A stretch of 29,844 nt of DNA from Chara braunii (lineage: Eukaryota > Streptophyta > Charophyceae > Charales > Characeae): NCBI GenBank assembly GCA_003427395.1, contig BFEA01000103.1, positions 2,031,822 to 2,061,665 on the forward strand, read 5' to 3'. How positions within the stretch are numbered: position 1 is the stretch's first letter; every line of letters begins with the position of its first letter. Below the pieces are notes generated by a model, which did no database searches, had not been told where the DNA came from, and was given only the letters and a program-made list of their open reading frames with translations. Shown here piece after piece: positions 8,101 to 18,403 of this stretch. The position numbers and the translations under genes are program-made.

Positions 8101-9229
8101 TAGTTTCCTATCCTCTCAAACAGAAGCCTAGACAAATGACTTTTCGATCCTGACCAACTACGATCCCATTCACAAGTATATATATGTATACATATATATA
8201 TATATATATGTATATTGTATGTATGTAAATCAGGGGAGCTGACTGAGCAGTGGACCTCACTTTCATAATTGTCGTGTCCCTTTGCCCGAATTTCTCAGAC
8301 GATTCCAAACTCAGAAAACAACACAAACGTCCAACACCTGTGCAGATGCAAGACATCGCATACACAAAATGCGCTACAAGCGTCAACTTTTAATCCATTC
8401 ATAGCAAGTCACTCACGCCTCAAACCCTTGAAAACAACATTCCTTCCTAACCCTGACTCCTTTTACCCCAGCCCCACACATTTTGAAAGACTTCTAAGTG
8501 TGATTTGGATAATTTAGGCAAAGATACAGGGGGAAAATTTATCTGTTCCCTTTTTAGGTCTTGTCTTAGGCGTGGGTATCAAGCCATGGTGGAAGTTGAG
8601 TCGGAGTTCTACCGACCTGCTATCCAGAGATAACATAATTGTTATTCTTACGGATTCCCCCGTAAGTTCTCCGAAGTGTCGAAACTTATAGACACAACAC
8701 AGTCCAAGAGAAACTTAACATCTCTCTTCCTAACTGAGATCTAAAAAGTTTCCTTCTAGACTCTGTGTTTTCTGTCTGACTCCTATCCTTAACTAATCGT
8801 TTGGGTTGTTGCCCTTCCGCTTCAGGTAGTGAATAATAGTTCACCCCCCTTTTTACTGTCACAGTAATTCTCCATATCCCTTTCACTATCTCATTCCTAT
8901 CTCTTTTCTGGGTTATCCTGTCTGAGTTCCCTTCCTTCTCCCAACACACATGAACACATCATCAATCTAACCTGTGGAAAAGAATCTCAAGGAAAGAAAT
9001 CAGACAAATGGATAGTCTATCTCTGAGGCAAGATCTCACTTATCCCCTCTCATTAGAATCAGAGATAGTTAGTTAGGATTGAACAATCCGGATTGTGGAG
9101 AAAGTTAGCGGTGGTATGGCAGACCATTCAGGATATATCCACTTGTTACTGGAACTTGTTTGACAAAGGCAAATCTTGTGGGTTTGGACCCTTGTGAGCC
9201 AAAGCACACTTAGCGGTAGGCTTATCCTA
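8101..9229. other. No gene seen; includes a (TA)n tract
   Basis: Short spurious frames only. A TA-rich microsatellite lies at 8177-8225. The remainder is ordinary-looking mixed sequence with no recognised domain, RNA or element terminus. From about 9180, weak versions of the following tandem repeat begin (GGCTTATCCTATGGCTAGTC). Confidence 0.5.
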
Positions 9230-9760
9230 TGGCTAGTCACTGATAAGGCAGGTATCCCTGAAACCTCACTACTCTTATATCAGACTAGTCACTGATAAGG
9301 CAGGATTTCCCTGCTACTCTTATCACTGGCTAACCCTCAATAAGGCGGGTGTCCAAGGATCCTTGCTACTCTTACCACTGAATGAATGTTAGGTAGATCA
9401 ATGATAAGGCAAGTATCCTTGAAACCTCAATACTCTTATATCAGACTAGTCACTGATAAGGCAAGATTTTCCTGCTTCTCTTATCACTGGCTAGCCCTCA
9501 ATAAGGCGGGTGTCCAAGGATCCTTGTTATTCTTACCACTGAAAAGAATGTTGAATTTGTTAGTGATAAGACATGTGTCCTTGAAACCTCACTACTCTTA
9601 TATCAGGCTAGTCACTGATAAGGTAGGATTCCCCTGCTACTCTTATCACTGGCTAGCCTTCAATAAGGCGGGTGTCCAAGGATCCTTGCACTTATCACTA
9701 ACTAAGCGTAAGGCTCATCGGAGTTAAGGCAGGTTTTCCCTGCTATTCTTACCTCCACAC
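9230..9760. repeat. Higher-order tandem repeat, about 162 bp, three-part unit
   Basis: A motif close to (G/A)ATAAGGC(A/G)GG recurs at 9242, 9293, 9339, 9403, 9455, 9500, 9565, 9617 and 9662. Intervals cycle through about 51, 46 and 64 bases, and every third copy is most alike (for example 9242, 9403 and 9565, each followed by a CCTGAAACCTC-like block and ACTCTTATATCAG). It is thus three copies of a roughly 162-bp unit, each built from three diverged subunits. A further diverged subunit follows near 9723. Frames through it, such as 9386-9727, are repeat translation. Confidence 0.85.
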
Positions 9761-10320
9761 AGGTCTTACCGATGGATCAAGTTATCGCTTTTGATGGCTT
9801 TCGAGCCCTTAATCGTTGAAAGTTTGAGAACTTATGGTGGAGTCAGATGCATAATGAGAAATGATCAGTGTGATCCATGGTAATTGATTATAGCCAGCTC
9901 AAAGATGGAGTGTAGAGAGAATGATCGTAAGAGGTTGATAGCTTGTATCCATACCTCCAATCGATGCCCTCAGCAAGATTGTTGTACCCAGAAGCAATCA
10001 GTCTCCATTCAACCAACCTTTTCCCTACGCGCAATCCAAGACTTTAAGAGTTATTGATTCTGAATCCCTAACCCTTATGATCATTGTTACGGATGATAGC
10101 CTATACGTCCTAAAACAACAATTGGGTCAAAGTAACGTACCTCGTCGTTCCCTGCCTCCAAAGTTCCACCTTAACTCCGGCAGAGCTCCCGCAATCGCCC
10201 TGTTATATGGATCAAATATGGAATGAGAGTCCTTTGCACATGAGTCCTGATCTCAGTAAGCCATTTGAAACACTATTTTTACTCATGTTGCTTGACGATG
10301 GTTGTGTGCTTATGTGGGGT
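9761..10320. other. No gene or repeat recognised
   Basis: Mixed-composition sequence. No open frame, tRNA-like fold or terminal repeat could be supported. Confidence 0.45.
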
Positions 10321-10439
10321 TAGGCATAGGAAAGTGGAGGAGGACGAAGGAGGTGAGAGCCGTTATACTTGTTGGAGCCCCTCCCTCGCTCTATTGCCTC
10401 ACACCCCTGTCTGATTCTGATTCCTATTCTAGTATGTAG

Positions 10440-10482
10440 TGTCAGTGGGAATAGTAGTAATGATAATAATAGTAAATATAAC

Positions 10483-10523
<41 letters not shown>

Positions 10524-11403
10524 CACTAATAATAATAACAATGATAACAACAGGGGTGTGATTGATATCCAACCTCAAGCTGCGAGGCCATTTAATCGTC
10601 TGAGAAGTTGTATACGAGCAGCTAATACCATAGCACCAACCAGACAGAGCAATATAACGATATAATGAGCCAATGCCCAGTTTATACTGCTTGTCTATCC
10701 TCCTAGTCTCGCACTCCCGCAACAGGCCTACTTTGATAGTGAAGTCCAATCTATATGACGTCATTACTTAGTGCAGACTGCGATTGTATGCCGGGTACAT
10801 TTGCTCTTTCCTCTTTCTCTATTTTCTCTCTCTTCGTCTGTCTCACTCTTGGTGTGTATGTGCCTCTCTCCGCGTATTGTTGCGTTCGTCACAGGCGGTG
10901 TCCCATTGCATATGTCACAGTCTGTGTTCCATGTATGCGTGACCACGGTGAATCTGTGGTGCAATGCCATGTGGTCAGCGGCACCGGACAAGTCAGTCCA
11001 AGTCAAGCCCAGCAAGTACCGTCTGGGACTGTGTACATAGTGGGTCAGGGAAACGGGACGGACCAGTGAGTCACAAAAGTAAAATCAAGAGGCTGTGCAC
11101 AACCATTCATTCATTTCCTGCGGAGCCATGCGAAAGCGTCGCTACAGTGTCTTATGCAACAATGCTCTGCGGATGCCCAGAGTGTTCAGTGGCACGTGTG
11201 CTGTGTGACCGCACAGTATCATGTGTGAGACCTCCAGGATGGCCCAGTGTATGTGCACAATGTGTTGCTAGGCGCTATGTTGTTACAACCATTGAAAATG
11301 AACTCTTATCTGACTGCCATATCTCTGAGTATAGCGTGGGCTCATGTCGGTGGTTTACTGCACTGCTGTTTACATGCGCGAAAAGTGTGAACGAGCGAAT
11401 CTG
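10440..11403. repeat. First (AAT)n array and diverged flank of the repeat cluster
   Basis: A perfect (AAT)n tract at about 10483-10521 sits in an imperfect AAT-rich stretch (10445-10550). A pyrimidine-rich run at about 10800-10870 follows. The segment ends with ATGCGCGAAAAGTGTGAACG and GAATCTGA, the sequence that also precedes the arrays at 12429 and 14794. No gene is supported; the overlapping open frames here are low-complexity. Confidence 0.6.
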
Positions 11404-12428
11404 ATAACATAATAGTAATAGTTAAAGAATAATAACAATAATAATTAAAAAAAAAAATTCAAGGATCATGAATGCGAACAAAGCACAGTAATCCAAATCA
11501 ATGAACCACACCGCAGTCCAAGTAGTCAAAGCCAGAGTAGATAGCACAGGGGAACTGAGTAACCATCTATTTGGGAATGAAAACAGTCAGAATCGTGAGT
11601 CAACGTCCAAGCCCAACCGGGCAATACCAACGGTATAATTCAACGTAGCTCTTTCTTTTGAATGACGCCTGACATCCTACCTACACTATAGCCTACGTCC
11701 ACTACTATAGTACGACAACAATCAGACAACTTGACGACTATCGATTGATGATGTCAGCACCAATGTCGACCTCTTTTCTACCTGGTAGGTTTCTTTCTCT
11801 ACCCTTACTTCTCCTTGATAACTCACACAGCTCCCTTCACCTCCACTGCACCCTCATGCGGCCCGGCTATGGCTGCCAGTGCCACTGTGTGCAGGCAGCG
11901 CCCTACATCCTAGCGCTAGCCTGCCTCATCCCAGCGCAGTGCAGCCATGCACAGTGCAGCAACTTGCATTCGCCCTGCGGGTCAGCAATGCCCGCATTGG
12001 CCAAGACCTCTGCCCACTCTCATTCTCTGCCTATATGCCAATGCTGCGTGTGGGCGGCCTGCCTTGAGCCCGCGTTTCAGACCCAGGCCCTGCGCCCAGG
12101 CCCAACCCAGATGTGGCCTAGGTTGTACAGTTGTGCCCCTTGGGTCAGGGCCGCTGTTCATATGCAGACCCTTTTCGGTTCCCCTTTTGCCTGCCCGGCC
12201 TCATTGACGGCACTGCTGCTTTCTCATTAGCCTACAATGGCAATGCTGCAACTGTCTGATACCCATTTTACGAGAATGTTGAAAGAAAGGCCTGTTCATG
12301 GATATCCTGACCAGCCTTCACTTAGGGTGGTCACGGGTCTAGCCCGCCTTCTCTTAGGGCGGGCACAAGGCTTGCTGTGCTGCCGCTTTCATACATGAAA
12401 GGTGTGAATGAGGCGAATCTAATTACAC
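11404..12428. repeat. Repeat unit A1 (about 1 kb)
   Basis: The unit begins with an imperfect AAT array (11404-11447) and an A run, then GAATGCGAACAAAGCACAG. It contains the donor-like GGTAGGT at 11784-11790 and a GC-rich part at 11840-12230. It ends with TTAGGGCGGGCACAAGGCTT and ACATGAAAGGTGTGAATGAG just before the next array. Nearly all of it is matched, shifted by about 1040-1076 bases, in the next unit. The Cys/Pro-rich open frame at 11745-12230 is not conserved as a frame in the second copy, so I do not call a gene. Confidence 0.8.
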
Positions 12429-12476
<48 letters not shown>

Positions 12477-13523
12477 TAAAAAAAAAAAAAAAAAAAACGC
12501 AAGGGACTTGAATGTGGACGAAGCACAGAAAATCAAACCGCAAAATCACACTGTTGCCCCGGGTAGTCAAAGCAAGAGCAGATAACACAATGAAACCGAG
12601 TAACTATCCATTTGAGAATGATACAGAAGAATCGTGAGTCAATGTCTGAGCCCAACAGGGCAGCACCAACAGCCTATCCCATTGTAGCTTTCTGTCTGAA
12701 TGGCGTCAGGCGCCCCACCTATTCTACAGACTATACCTACGACTGCAGCGATGGAAAAAAATAGACAACTTAACTACCAGCGAGTGATGATGTCCACACC
12801 AATGCCGGCTTCCACCTTCATCAGGTACGTGTCCTCATCATCCACACTCTCCCTTGATAACCCACAGCGCCCTTCCGCCTAGTGCTGGCCTGCCTTGCAC
12901 CCCTTTTAGCGCAGCACAGCAGCAACAGCAGTTCCCATTAGCGCAATGTGCCGGCATTGCCTGCAATGGCCAAAATGTCTGCCCACTCGCCCTGCTTGCC
13001 TATATGCCAGTGTTGCGTGTGGGCCTGCACTGAGCCTGTGTCAGTGTCTTGGTAGCTGCGCCCAGGCTCACCCCAGTGCGGCCCGGGAAGTACAGTTGCG
13101 GCCTTTATGCCAGGGCTACCGTCCAGATGCGGACCCTTCCCGATTTCTCATTGGTACGCTCGGCCTCTACTACGTCAACGCTGCTTTCTGATTGACCAGC
13201 GTCGAAAGTGTGATGCGTCGGCCTTGTTTGGCCTGTGCCCAGGGTTCAACCAACTGAAGCCCTAGGCTCATCTGCTTCACGCAGGAGTCTGGGTCCACGA
13301 TACACTCCAACCAACTGGCGTGCTGCAACTGCCGAATACCCCCTTTACAAGAATGCTGAAAGAAAGGTCTGTTCACGGATATTTTGACCAGTCCTTTACT
13401 TAGGGCGGTCACAGTCTCTGGCACGCCTTCACTTAGGGCGGGCACGAGGCTTGCCGGAGCCTATGCCCAGCACAAATGCATGTCGGCAAGACCCCTTTTG
13501 AGGGCCCAATCTTTACAAACTAC

Positions 13524-13524
<1 letters not shown>
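12429..13524. repeat. Repeat unit A2 (tandem copy of A1)
   Basis: It starts with (TAA)n at 12429-12475 and a long A run, then TTGAATGTGGACGAAGCACAG. Shared landmarks with A1 are GAATCGTGAGTCAA, TGATGATGTC with ACCAATG, donor-like GGTACGT at 12834-12840, a GC-rich part at 12860-13190, GAAAGAAAGGTCTGTTCACG and TTAGGGCGGGCACGAGGCTT. About 100 bases near 13200-13320 are extra relative to A1. Confidence 0.8.
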
Positions 13525-13591
<67 letters not shown>

Positions 13592-13985
13592 CGCAAGAAA
13601 ATAGCAATAGTAATAAAAATAGATGAACAATAAACAGGATCACACATTTAGACCAGACAGTCGTGATCCAACAGCAGAGTTGCATCGCAGTTTCTCATTA
13701 AATAAGAGCATTCCAAAATGATATAAGCTGGAATAAGCTCATCATCATCATCAACGAGATACCAATGTAGATATTCTATCTGGCTCCCGGCGTCCAGATT
13801 ACGAATGGCAGATCCCACCTACTCTATCTACTGTGCTGCTGACGACGTCAACAGCTCCCCATGTATGAGTAGATCTCAGCCAGTGCCCTACTCGTCAAGC
13901 ACCGGGTATGTCTCTCGTATCACTCAGAACCTCGATTCCCCTACACACAGATGTTATGCTTACTCAAGAACCACATTGCATCTGA
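13525..13985. repeat. Repeat unit B1
   Basis: A long perfect (TAA)n array (13525-13591) is followed by a unit whose landmarks recur in B2, B3 and at 23.5 kb: GACCAGACAGTCGTGATCC, CCAACAGCAGAGTTGCATC, a CTGGC-CCGGCG-CCAGATTA block, ATGGCAGATCC, GACGACGTCAACAG, GTCAAGCACCGGGTATGTC, then TCACTCAGAACCT. The donor-like word is GGTATGT at 13905-13911. Confidence 0.8.
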
Positions 13986-14004
13986 TAATAATAATGACAA
14001 TAGC

Positions 14005-14047
<43 letters not shown>

Positions 14048-14793
14048 TGCAAGGAGTACAAGTATGAATGGTATAAAAAAAAAAAACCCAGATTACGAAA
14101 TCACCCAGATGTCCAAGTAATCGCGTCCAAGCAGAGTGTACAAATGCACCGGGAAACCATCTGTATAGAGCAACGCAACGAAGTAATGAGCAACTGTTCA
14201 AGCCCCCAGGCCACATCAACAAAGTATCCAAAGTCGTTCCTCTCTGTCTGGTGTTTAGTGCTCAGCCTACTCTACTAGACTATCTTACCTAGTCCTGTGC
14301 TCATTTCGACTGTTGAAGACCAACGTACATGACTGTCAAAACCATAACCGACCCCTCTTCGTGTACCAGGTACGTATCTCGTCACCCTCAATCCGACCTT
14401 GAGAACCCCAACTCGCCCCCTTTCCTTGATCCTATCTCCTCCCTCTACGTCTCCCTTTCTCTCACTCTCTCTCTCTTCGTATTCTGTTGATATCGAGAAG
14501 TCAGGTTGCGAGAGGGTAAAGAGAGACGGTGGACTGAGAAGAGGAAGGAGAAGATTTCTTTGCGCGTGTGTGTGTGTTCGTGGGGTATCTAGGATGATCC
14601 GGGTTAGTGGTGTCGGACACGGTGTCAAGAGCTACGATGTGTAGGTGTCGATGCTCTACAGCATACTGAAGTGAGCTCACATCTGATCTGTGGGTTTCAT
14701 TACTATATCCCTGGGATCTGAATGTGTGCTCGTTGCCGTATTGCTGCGCTACCGTTCGCATGCATGAAAGTGAAAACCGAGTCTGAATTTTAC
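13986..14793. repeat. Repeat unit A3 (diverged) with inserted pyrimidine-rich part
   Basis: An AAT array at about 13986-14045 is followed by GCAAGGAGTACAAGTATGAA, resembling the start of the A units, and by donor-like GGTACGT at 14369-14375. A pyrimidine-rich stretch follows at 14400-14480. The part at 14484-14560 (GTTGATATCGAGAAGTCAGG, GGTGGACTGAGAAGAGGAAG) is matched at 17960-18035. It ends with GCATGCATGAAAGTGAAAAC before the next array. Confidence 0.65.
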
Positions 14794-14794
14794 T

Positions 14795-14839
<45 letters not shown>

Positions 14840-15251
14840 CAACAATAATAAAACAGGGAGGAAGATGAGCAATAGCGAACTTCGGTAATCAGACAGCATC
14901 ATACATATGAGACCAGATAGTCTGGGCTCCGAACCAACAGCAGAGTTACATCACGAGATTCATCAGATAAGAACATAGCAATAGCTCAGAAATGACAATG
15001 CTGAAACAGTCCCTTCGTCATTACCAATCGAAGAACCAGAGCGGATATCCTATCTGGCGCTCGGCGCCCAAACTTCATATGGCAGATCCTATCTAGCTTA
15101 CACTACGACACGGATGACGTCAATAACTTCTCTGTTACGAGCAGACCTCGGCCAATGTTGTTCGTGTCAGGTGCCAGGTACGTCTCCCGTGCCCTTCATG
15201 ACCTTGATCCCATCACGGATGCTACGTGTACCCCAACACCGCTATAGTCCT
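14794..15251. repeat. Repeat unit B2
   Basis: (AAT)n at about 14794-14839, then GAAGATGAGCAATAGCGAAC, GACCAGATAGTCTGGGCTCC, CCAACAGCAGAGTTACATC, ATGGCAGATCC, GATGACGTCAATAAC, ACGAGCAGACCTCGGCCAAT and donor-like GGTACGT at 15177-15183, followed by CTCCCGTGCCC and CCTTGATCCC. Confidence 0.78.
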
Positions 15252-15672
15252 AATAATAATAATATTAATAATAATAGTAATAATCGTAATAATAATAATA
15301 AGAAAGATGGACAATAGTGAACTTCAGCAATCAAACAGCATCATATATGCAGCCAAATAGGCGTGACCTTGAACTAACAAAAGAATTGCAACACAAACTT
15401 CCCCAAGTAAAAGGCACCAAGAGCTTAGTCTCATCATCATCATCCATGAAGGAACAGAGTTGATATCCTCTCCGACGCCCGGCGCCCAGATTACAGATGG
15501 CGGATCCTACTTAGTCTATCTACTGTGCTGCTGACATCGTCAACAGCTTCCCATGTACGAGCATATTTCTGCCAATGCCCCGCTTCGTCAAGCACCGGGT
15601 AGGTCTCCCGTATCACTCAGAACCTTGATTCCCCCTTCACACAGACGCTATGTGATCCCAGGCTATGCAAAT
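15252..15672. repeat. Repeat unit B3
   Basis: Imperfect AAT array at 15252-15301, then AAAGATGGACAATAGTGAAC, CATCATATATGCAGCCAAAT, CCGGCGCCCAGATTACAGAT, GTCTATCTACTGTGCTGCTG and donor-like GGTAGGT at 15598-15604 followed by CTCCCGTATCACTCAGAACC. It is closest to B1 over the last 150 bases. Confidence 0.78.
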
Positions 15673-16114
15673 AATAAATGAAATAATAATAATAATAACA
15701 GTAATAACAATAATAATAATAATAAAGAAAATGTAAAACATGAATGTGGATGAAATGCTGAAATCAAAATTTTTGCAGAATCACACTGAAGAATGAGTAG
15801 TCAATGCAAGAGCAGATATCACAATGGAACCGAGTAACCACCCAGTTGAGAACAATACAGATGAATCGCGAGTCAATGTCCAAGCTCAACGGGGCAACAA
15901 CAACAGCATAACCCAATGTAGCTCTCTGTCTGAACGGCGTCAGGCGCCCTATCTACTCTCCAGACTAATCTTACAACCATAGCAATGAAAATCAACCAGA
16001 CAACTAGACTATAAGCAAGTGATGACACCAATACCAGTCTCTACCAGGTATGTCTCTCGCCCCCTTTGCAACCTTCGATACACAGATGCCACATGTACGC
16101 AATCAACCGTGCAT

Positions 16115-16116
<2 letters not shown>
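15673..16116. repeat. Repeat unit A4
   Basis: Imperfect AAT array (15673-15725), then ATGAATGTGGATGAAATGC, AACCGAGTAACCACCCAGTT, GCGAGTCAATGTCCAAGC, CTGAACGGCGTCAGGCGCCC, TGATGACACCAATACCAG and donor-like GGTATGT at 16047-16053 followed by CTCTCGCCCCC. It matches the first 350 bases of A1 and A2 but lacks their GC-rich second half. Confidence 0.78.
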
Positions 16117-16172
<56 letters not shown>

Positions 16173-16454
16173 GCAACGGCTAGATGACAATTCCAGATTA
16201 CACCAACATATCGAAAGCCAGATAATTACACTGTACCCAACAAGCAGCATTGCACCATTAATACTCTAATGGAGGTTCGTAGTACTGAAACTAACGTCCT
16301 AAGGAGAACATACTCTCTCATCTCAACACAAGAGCCTAGTTCCTTCATTCCTAAAATCGGTGCTCATCTCCCAGCCCATAGTGCGACGGCTGCCACCAGC
16401 GGCAGCCCGAAGTACCCGAAGATGCCGCCTATGCAAACCATCGCTAGTGACGAG
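16117..16454. repeat. Long (AAT)n array and terminal, diverged unit
   Basis: A perfect array at 16117-16171 is followed by sequence only weakly like the other units. From ATG 16269 a 62-codon frame is open to GACGAG|GTAAGT at 16454/16455, a strong donor consensus in phase 0. It is followed by C-rich and pyrimidine-rich DNA (16460-16680). A real first exon is possible, but neither a matching acceptor nor a homologue is known to me. Confidence 0.45.
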
Positions 16455-16921
16455 GTAAGTACCCCCCCCCCCTTTCACGTCACCATCATCCTCATCACCA
16501 TCCTGACATCATCATCATCATCCCCATCATCATCCATCGATCCTAACCATCATCACCCCTTTTCTCCTTTCTCTTTCCTTCTTCTCCTTCTCTTTTCTCT
16601 TATCTCATTTCCATTCTTTTCAATCTTTCTCCTTCCTTCCTTTCTCTCTTTCCTTCGATCTCTGCCTTTCTATTATCTTGCCTAAAGGACGATGTAAACC
16701 AAAGATCCGCAATGCGATGAAAAAACGAAATTAACAATACAGTGCGTACAGAATCTTGACAAACACGGTGCATTCTCATACTTGCATAAACGAGGCTGAT
16801 TAGTGCAGGGGAGACTTAGATACAAAGACTGTCCCGATTGAGACTGTCCTTGCTTACGTAGTACAAAACGAGCCCAATCGACGTTTGAGCTCAGACTAAA
16901 CATGCATCATTCCCATCGCTA
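16455..16921. other. Pyrimidine-rich tract, then unassigned sequence
   Basis: Bases 16460-16680 are almost purely C/T on the plus strand with (CAT)n-like interruptions. Bases 16681-16921 show no gene or repeat that I can match. Confidence 0.5.
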
Positions 16922-17102
16922 GGCGTGAGGGAGCCTGGCGTGGTTTACGGGAAGAAAGCGCCAGGCCCGCACATACACAGACGAAGAAGGTGGGATCAGA
17001 CGGAAGGAGGGGAAAGATAGGAACGCTGTCAACACCAAGTCCTTGTCACCGATCCCAAATAATCCCCACCCGATGCCATGTCTGAAATCCAAAAGTCGAG
17101 TC
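16922..17102. repeat. Dispersed direct repeat, copy 1
   Basis: Shares with 17772-17940 the blocks GCCTGGCG, ACACAGACGAAGA, GTCAACACCAAGTC, TCCCAAATAA, ATGTCTGAA and GTCGAGTC in the same order and spacing, about 850 bases apart. Function unknown. Confidence 0.65.
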
Positions 17103-17183
17103 TGGATCCGAATGTCGCCGACCCAGATAGCAACAAGTAAAAGCAGATTCGTAATTTAATATCGAGCTGATAATCATAGTACT

Positions 17184-17212
17184 AATAAATAATAATAATA
17201 ATAGTAATAATA

Positions 17213-17252
<40 letters not shown>

Positions 17253-17274
17253 ATACATACATACAATAATAATA
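17184..17274. repeat. (AAT)n array with short ATAC run
   Basis: An AAT array with a few AGT interruptions (17184-17250) is followed by ACATACATACATAC and more AAT. This is the last array of the cluster; homopolymeric Leu or Ile frames over it are spurious. Confidence 0.9.
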
Positions 17275-17384
17275 AACCGAATGCATACTAACTATATTTT
17301 CAGCTAGGTTCAGACAAGGTGCAGGTGCATTGTGTCTGGGTTGGTTGCTTGACTGTAACGACGACAATAAATGGCCATGGGGCG

Positions 17385-17625
17385 AGTCTTTTTATCTCTA
17401 CCTCCTTTCTCCTACGTCTTTGTTTCCTTTGCTTCTTCGTCCCCACCTTAGTAGTCGCCCTCTTGTCATCTTTTCCCTCACCCTCTTCGATCTTCTCTTT
17501 CTCCTCTTCATTTTCCTCATCTCCTCCTTCTTTCTCCCTCTCCGATCTTTCTCTTTCCTCTCTCCTCTCTTCCTCACTTCGATCCCTCTCTCCCTCTCTC
17601 CTTCTTTTCGTTATATACACACACA
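17385..17625. other. Pyrimidine-rich low-complexity tract
   Basis: A long C/T-rich stretch on the plus strand without a consistent period. It gives overlapping Ser/Leu/Phe-rich frames on one strand and Glu/Arg/Lys-rich frames on the other, which I regard as composition artefacts. Confidence 0.6.
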
Positions 17626-17771
17626 CGCGGTTGTACACTGTAAAGGTACAGATCAAGACTAGAACCGACCTCTCGTACAAAGTACGAGATAGAGTACCGT
17701 AAGATTGAGATGCCAACTATCCGACAACCAATATTGTGATGTGGCCCCGACATTCTTCATCATCGTGCCAT

Positions 17772-17940
17772 GGTGTGAAGGGGCCTGGCGCTCACACAGG
17801 AAGGATGCGTCAGTCCCGCCATGCACAGACGAAGAGGAGGGGTTAGACGAGGAAGGGGAGATGGGAATGTCGTCAACACCAAGTCTCATTACAAGTCCCA
17901 AATAACCCTTCTTCAAAATGTCTGAATCCAATGTCGAGTC
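17772..17940. repeat. Dispersed direct repeat, copy 2
   Basis: Second copy of the sequence at 16922-17102. It is followed at 17960-18035 by a segment shared with 14484-14560 (GTTGAT, AGGTAACGAGAGGGTGA, GGTGGACTGAGAAGAGGAAG), so the order of shared blocks differs between loci. Confidence 0.65.
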
Positions 17941-18041
17941 ACCACGCTCTCTCTTACACACTCATAGTCTGTTGATGCAGCGAAATCAGGTAACGAGAGG
18001 GTGAGAGGGAAATGGTGGACTGAGAAGAGGAAGGAGAAAAA

Positions 18042-18211
18042 CTCTCTCTCTCTCTCTCTCTCTCTCCGTGTCATGCATGTTCGGTGGCCGTTTTCATGTG
18101 TCCAGATCGTGGCAACGGGAGCCCAAAGCGCAAAAATATATACGCGTCTCTCTCTCTCTCTTTCTCTCACACACACGCACACATACATACACACATCGAT
18201 ACACACACACA
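18042..18211. repeat. (TC)n and (CA)n microsatellites
   Basis: (TC)n at 18042-18066, a second TC tract at about 18148-18168 and a CA-rich tract at about 18168-18211 with CATA interruptions. Confidence 0.9.
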
Positions 18212-18225
18212 CATTCCATCGATAG

Positions 18226-18300
18226 GACGAGCAAAAAAACGAAATGAATCTTCCACTGAAACGTGAAAACATACACTGTCATTTCTTGATTTGCTCGTTC
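18226..18300. repeat. Short foldback element related to 395-484
   Basis: Arms 18226-18246 (GACGAGCAAAAAAACGAAAT) and 18279-18300 (TCATTTCTTGATTTGCTCGT) are imperfect inverted repeats. The internal AATGAATCTTCCACTGAAAC and ACATACACTGTCATTTCTTG align along their whole length with the element at 395-484. This is a second locus of a short MITE-like family. Confidence 0.6.
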
Positions 18301-18359
18301 TACGGATCCGAGTAGCGTGCGGCGAGCCGTGGGGCTGGAGACTTATAGTCTCTCCCTCG

Positions 18360-18362
<3 letters not shown>

Positions 18363-18401
<39 letters not shown>
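18363..18401. repeat. (CA)n microsatellite
   Basis: About 19 uninterrupted AC units. Confidence 0.95.

Positions 18402-18403
<2 letters not shown>

Noticed and set aside
9230-9760. CRISPR-like array
   Set aside because: The spacing cycles through three different lengths and the intervening sequence is itself repeated, so it is a higher-order tandem repeat and not repeat-spacer DNA.
10320-10764. Poly-Leu, poly-Asn and poly-Ile frames, and similar ones at 12331, 13805, 14501, 16041 and 17046
   Set aside because: They are translations of the AAT arrays, which lack stops in some frames.
11745-12230. 161-codon Cys/Pro-rich open frame on the plus strand
   Set aside because: It lies in a repeat unit whose second copy (12.8-13.2 kb) does not preserve the frame, and several frames overlap it.
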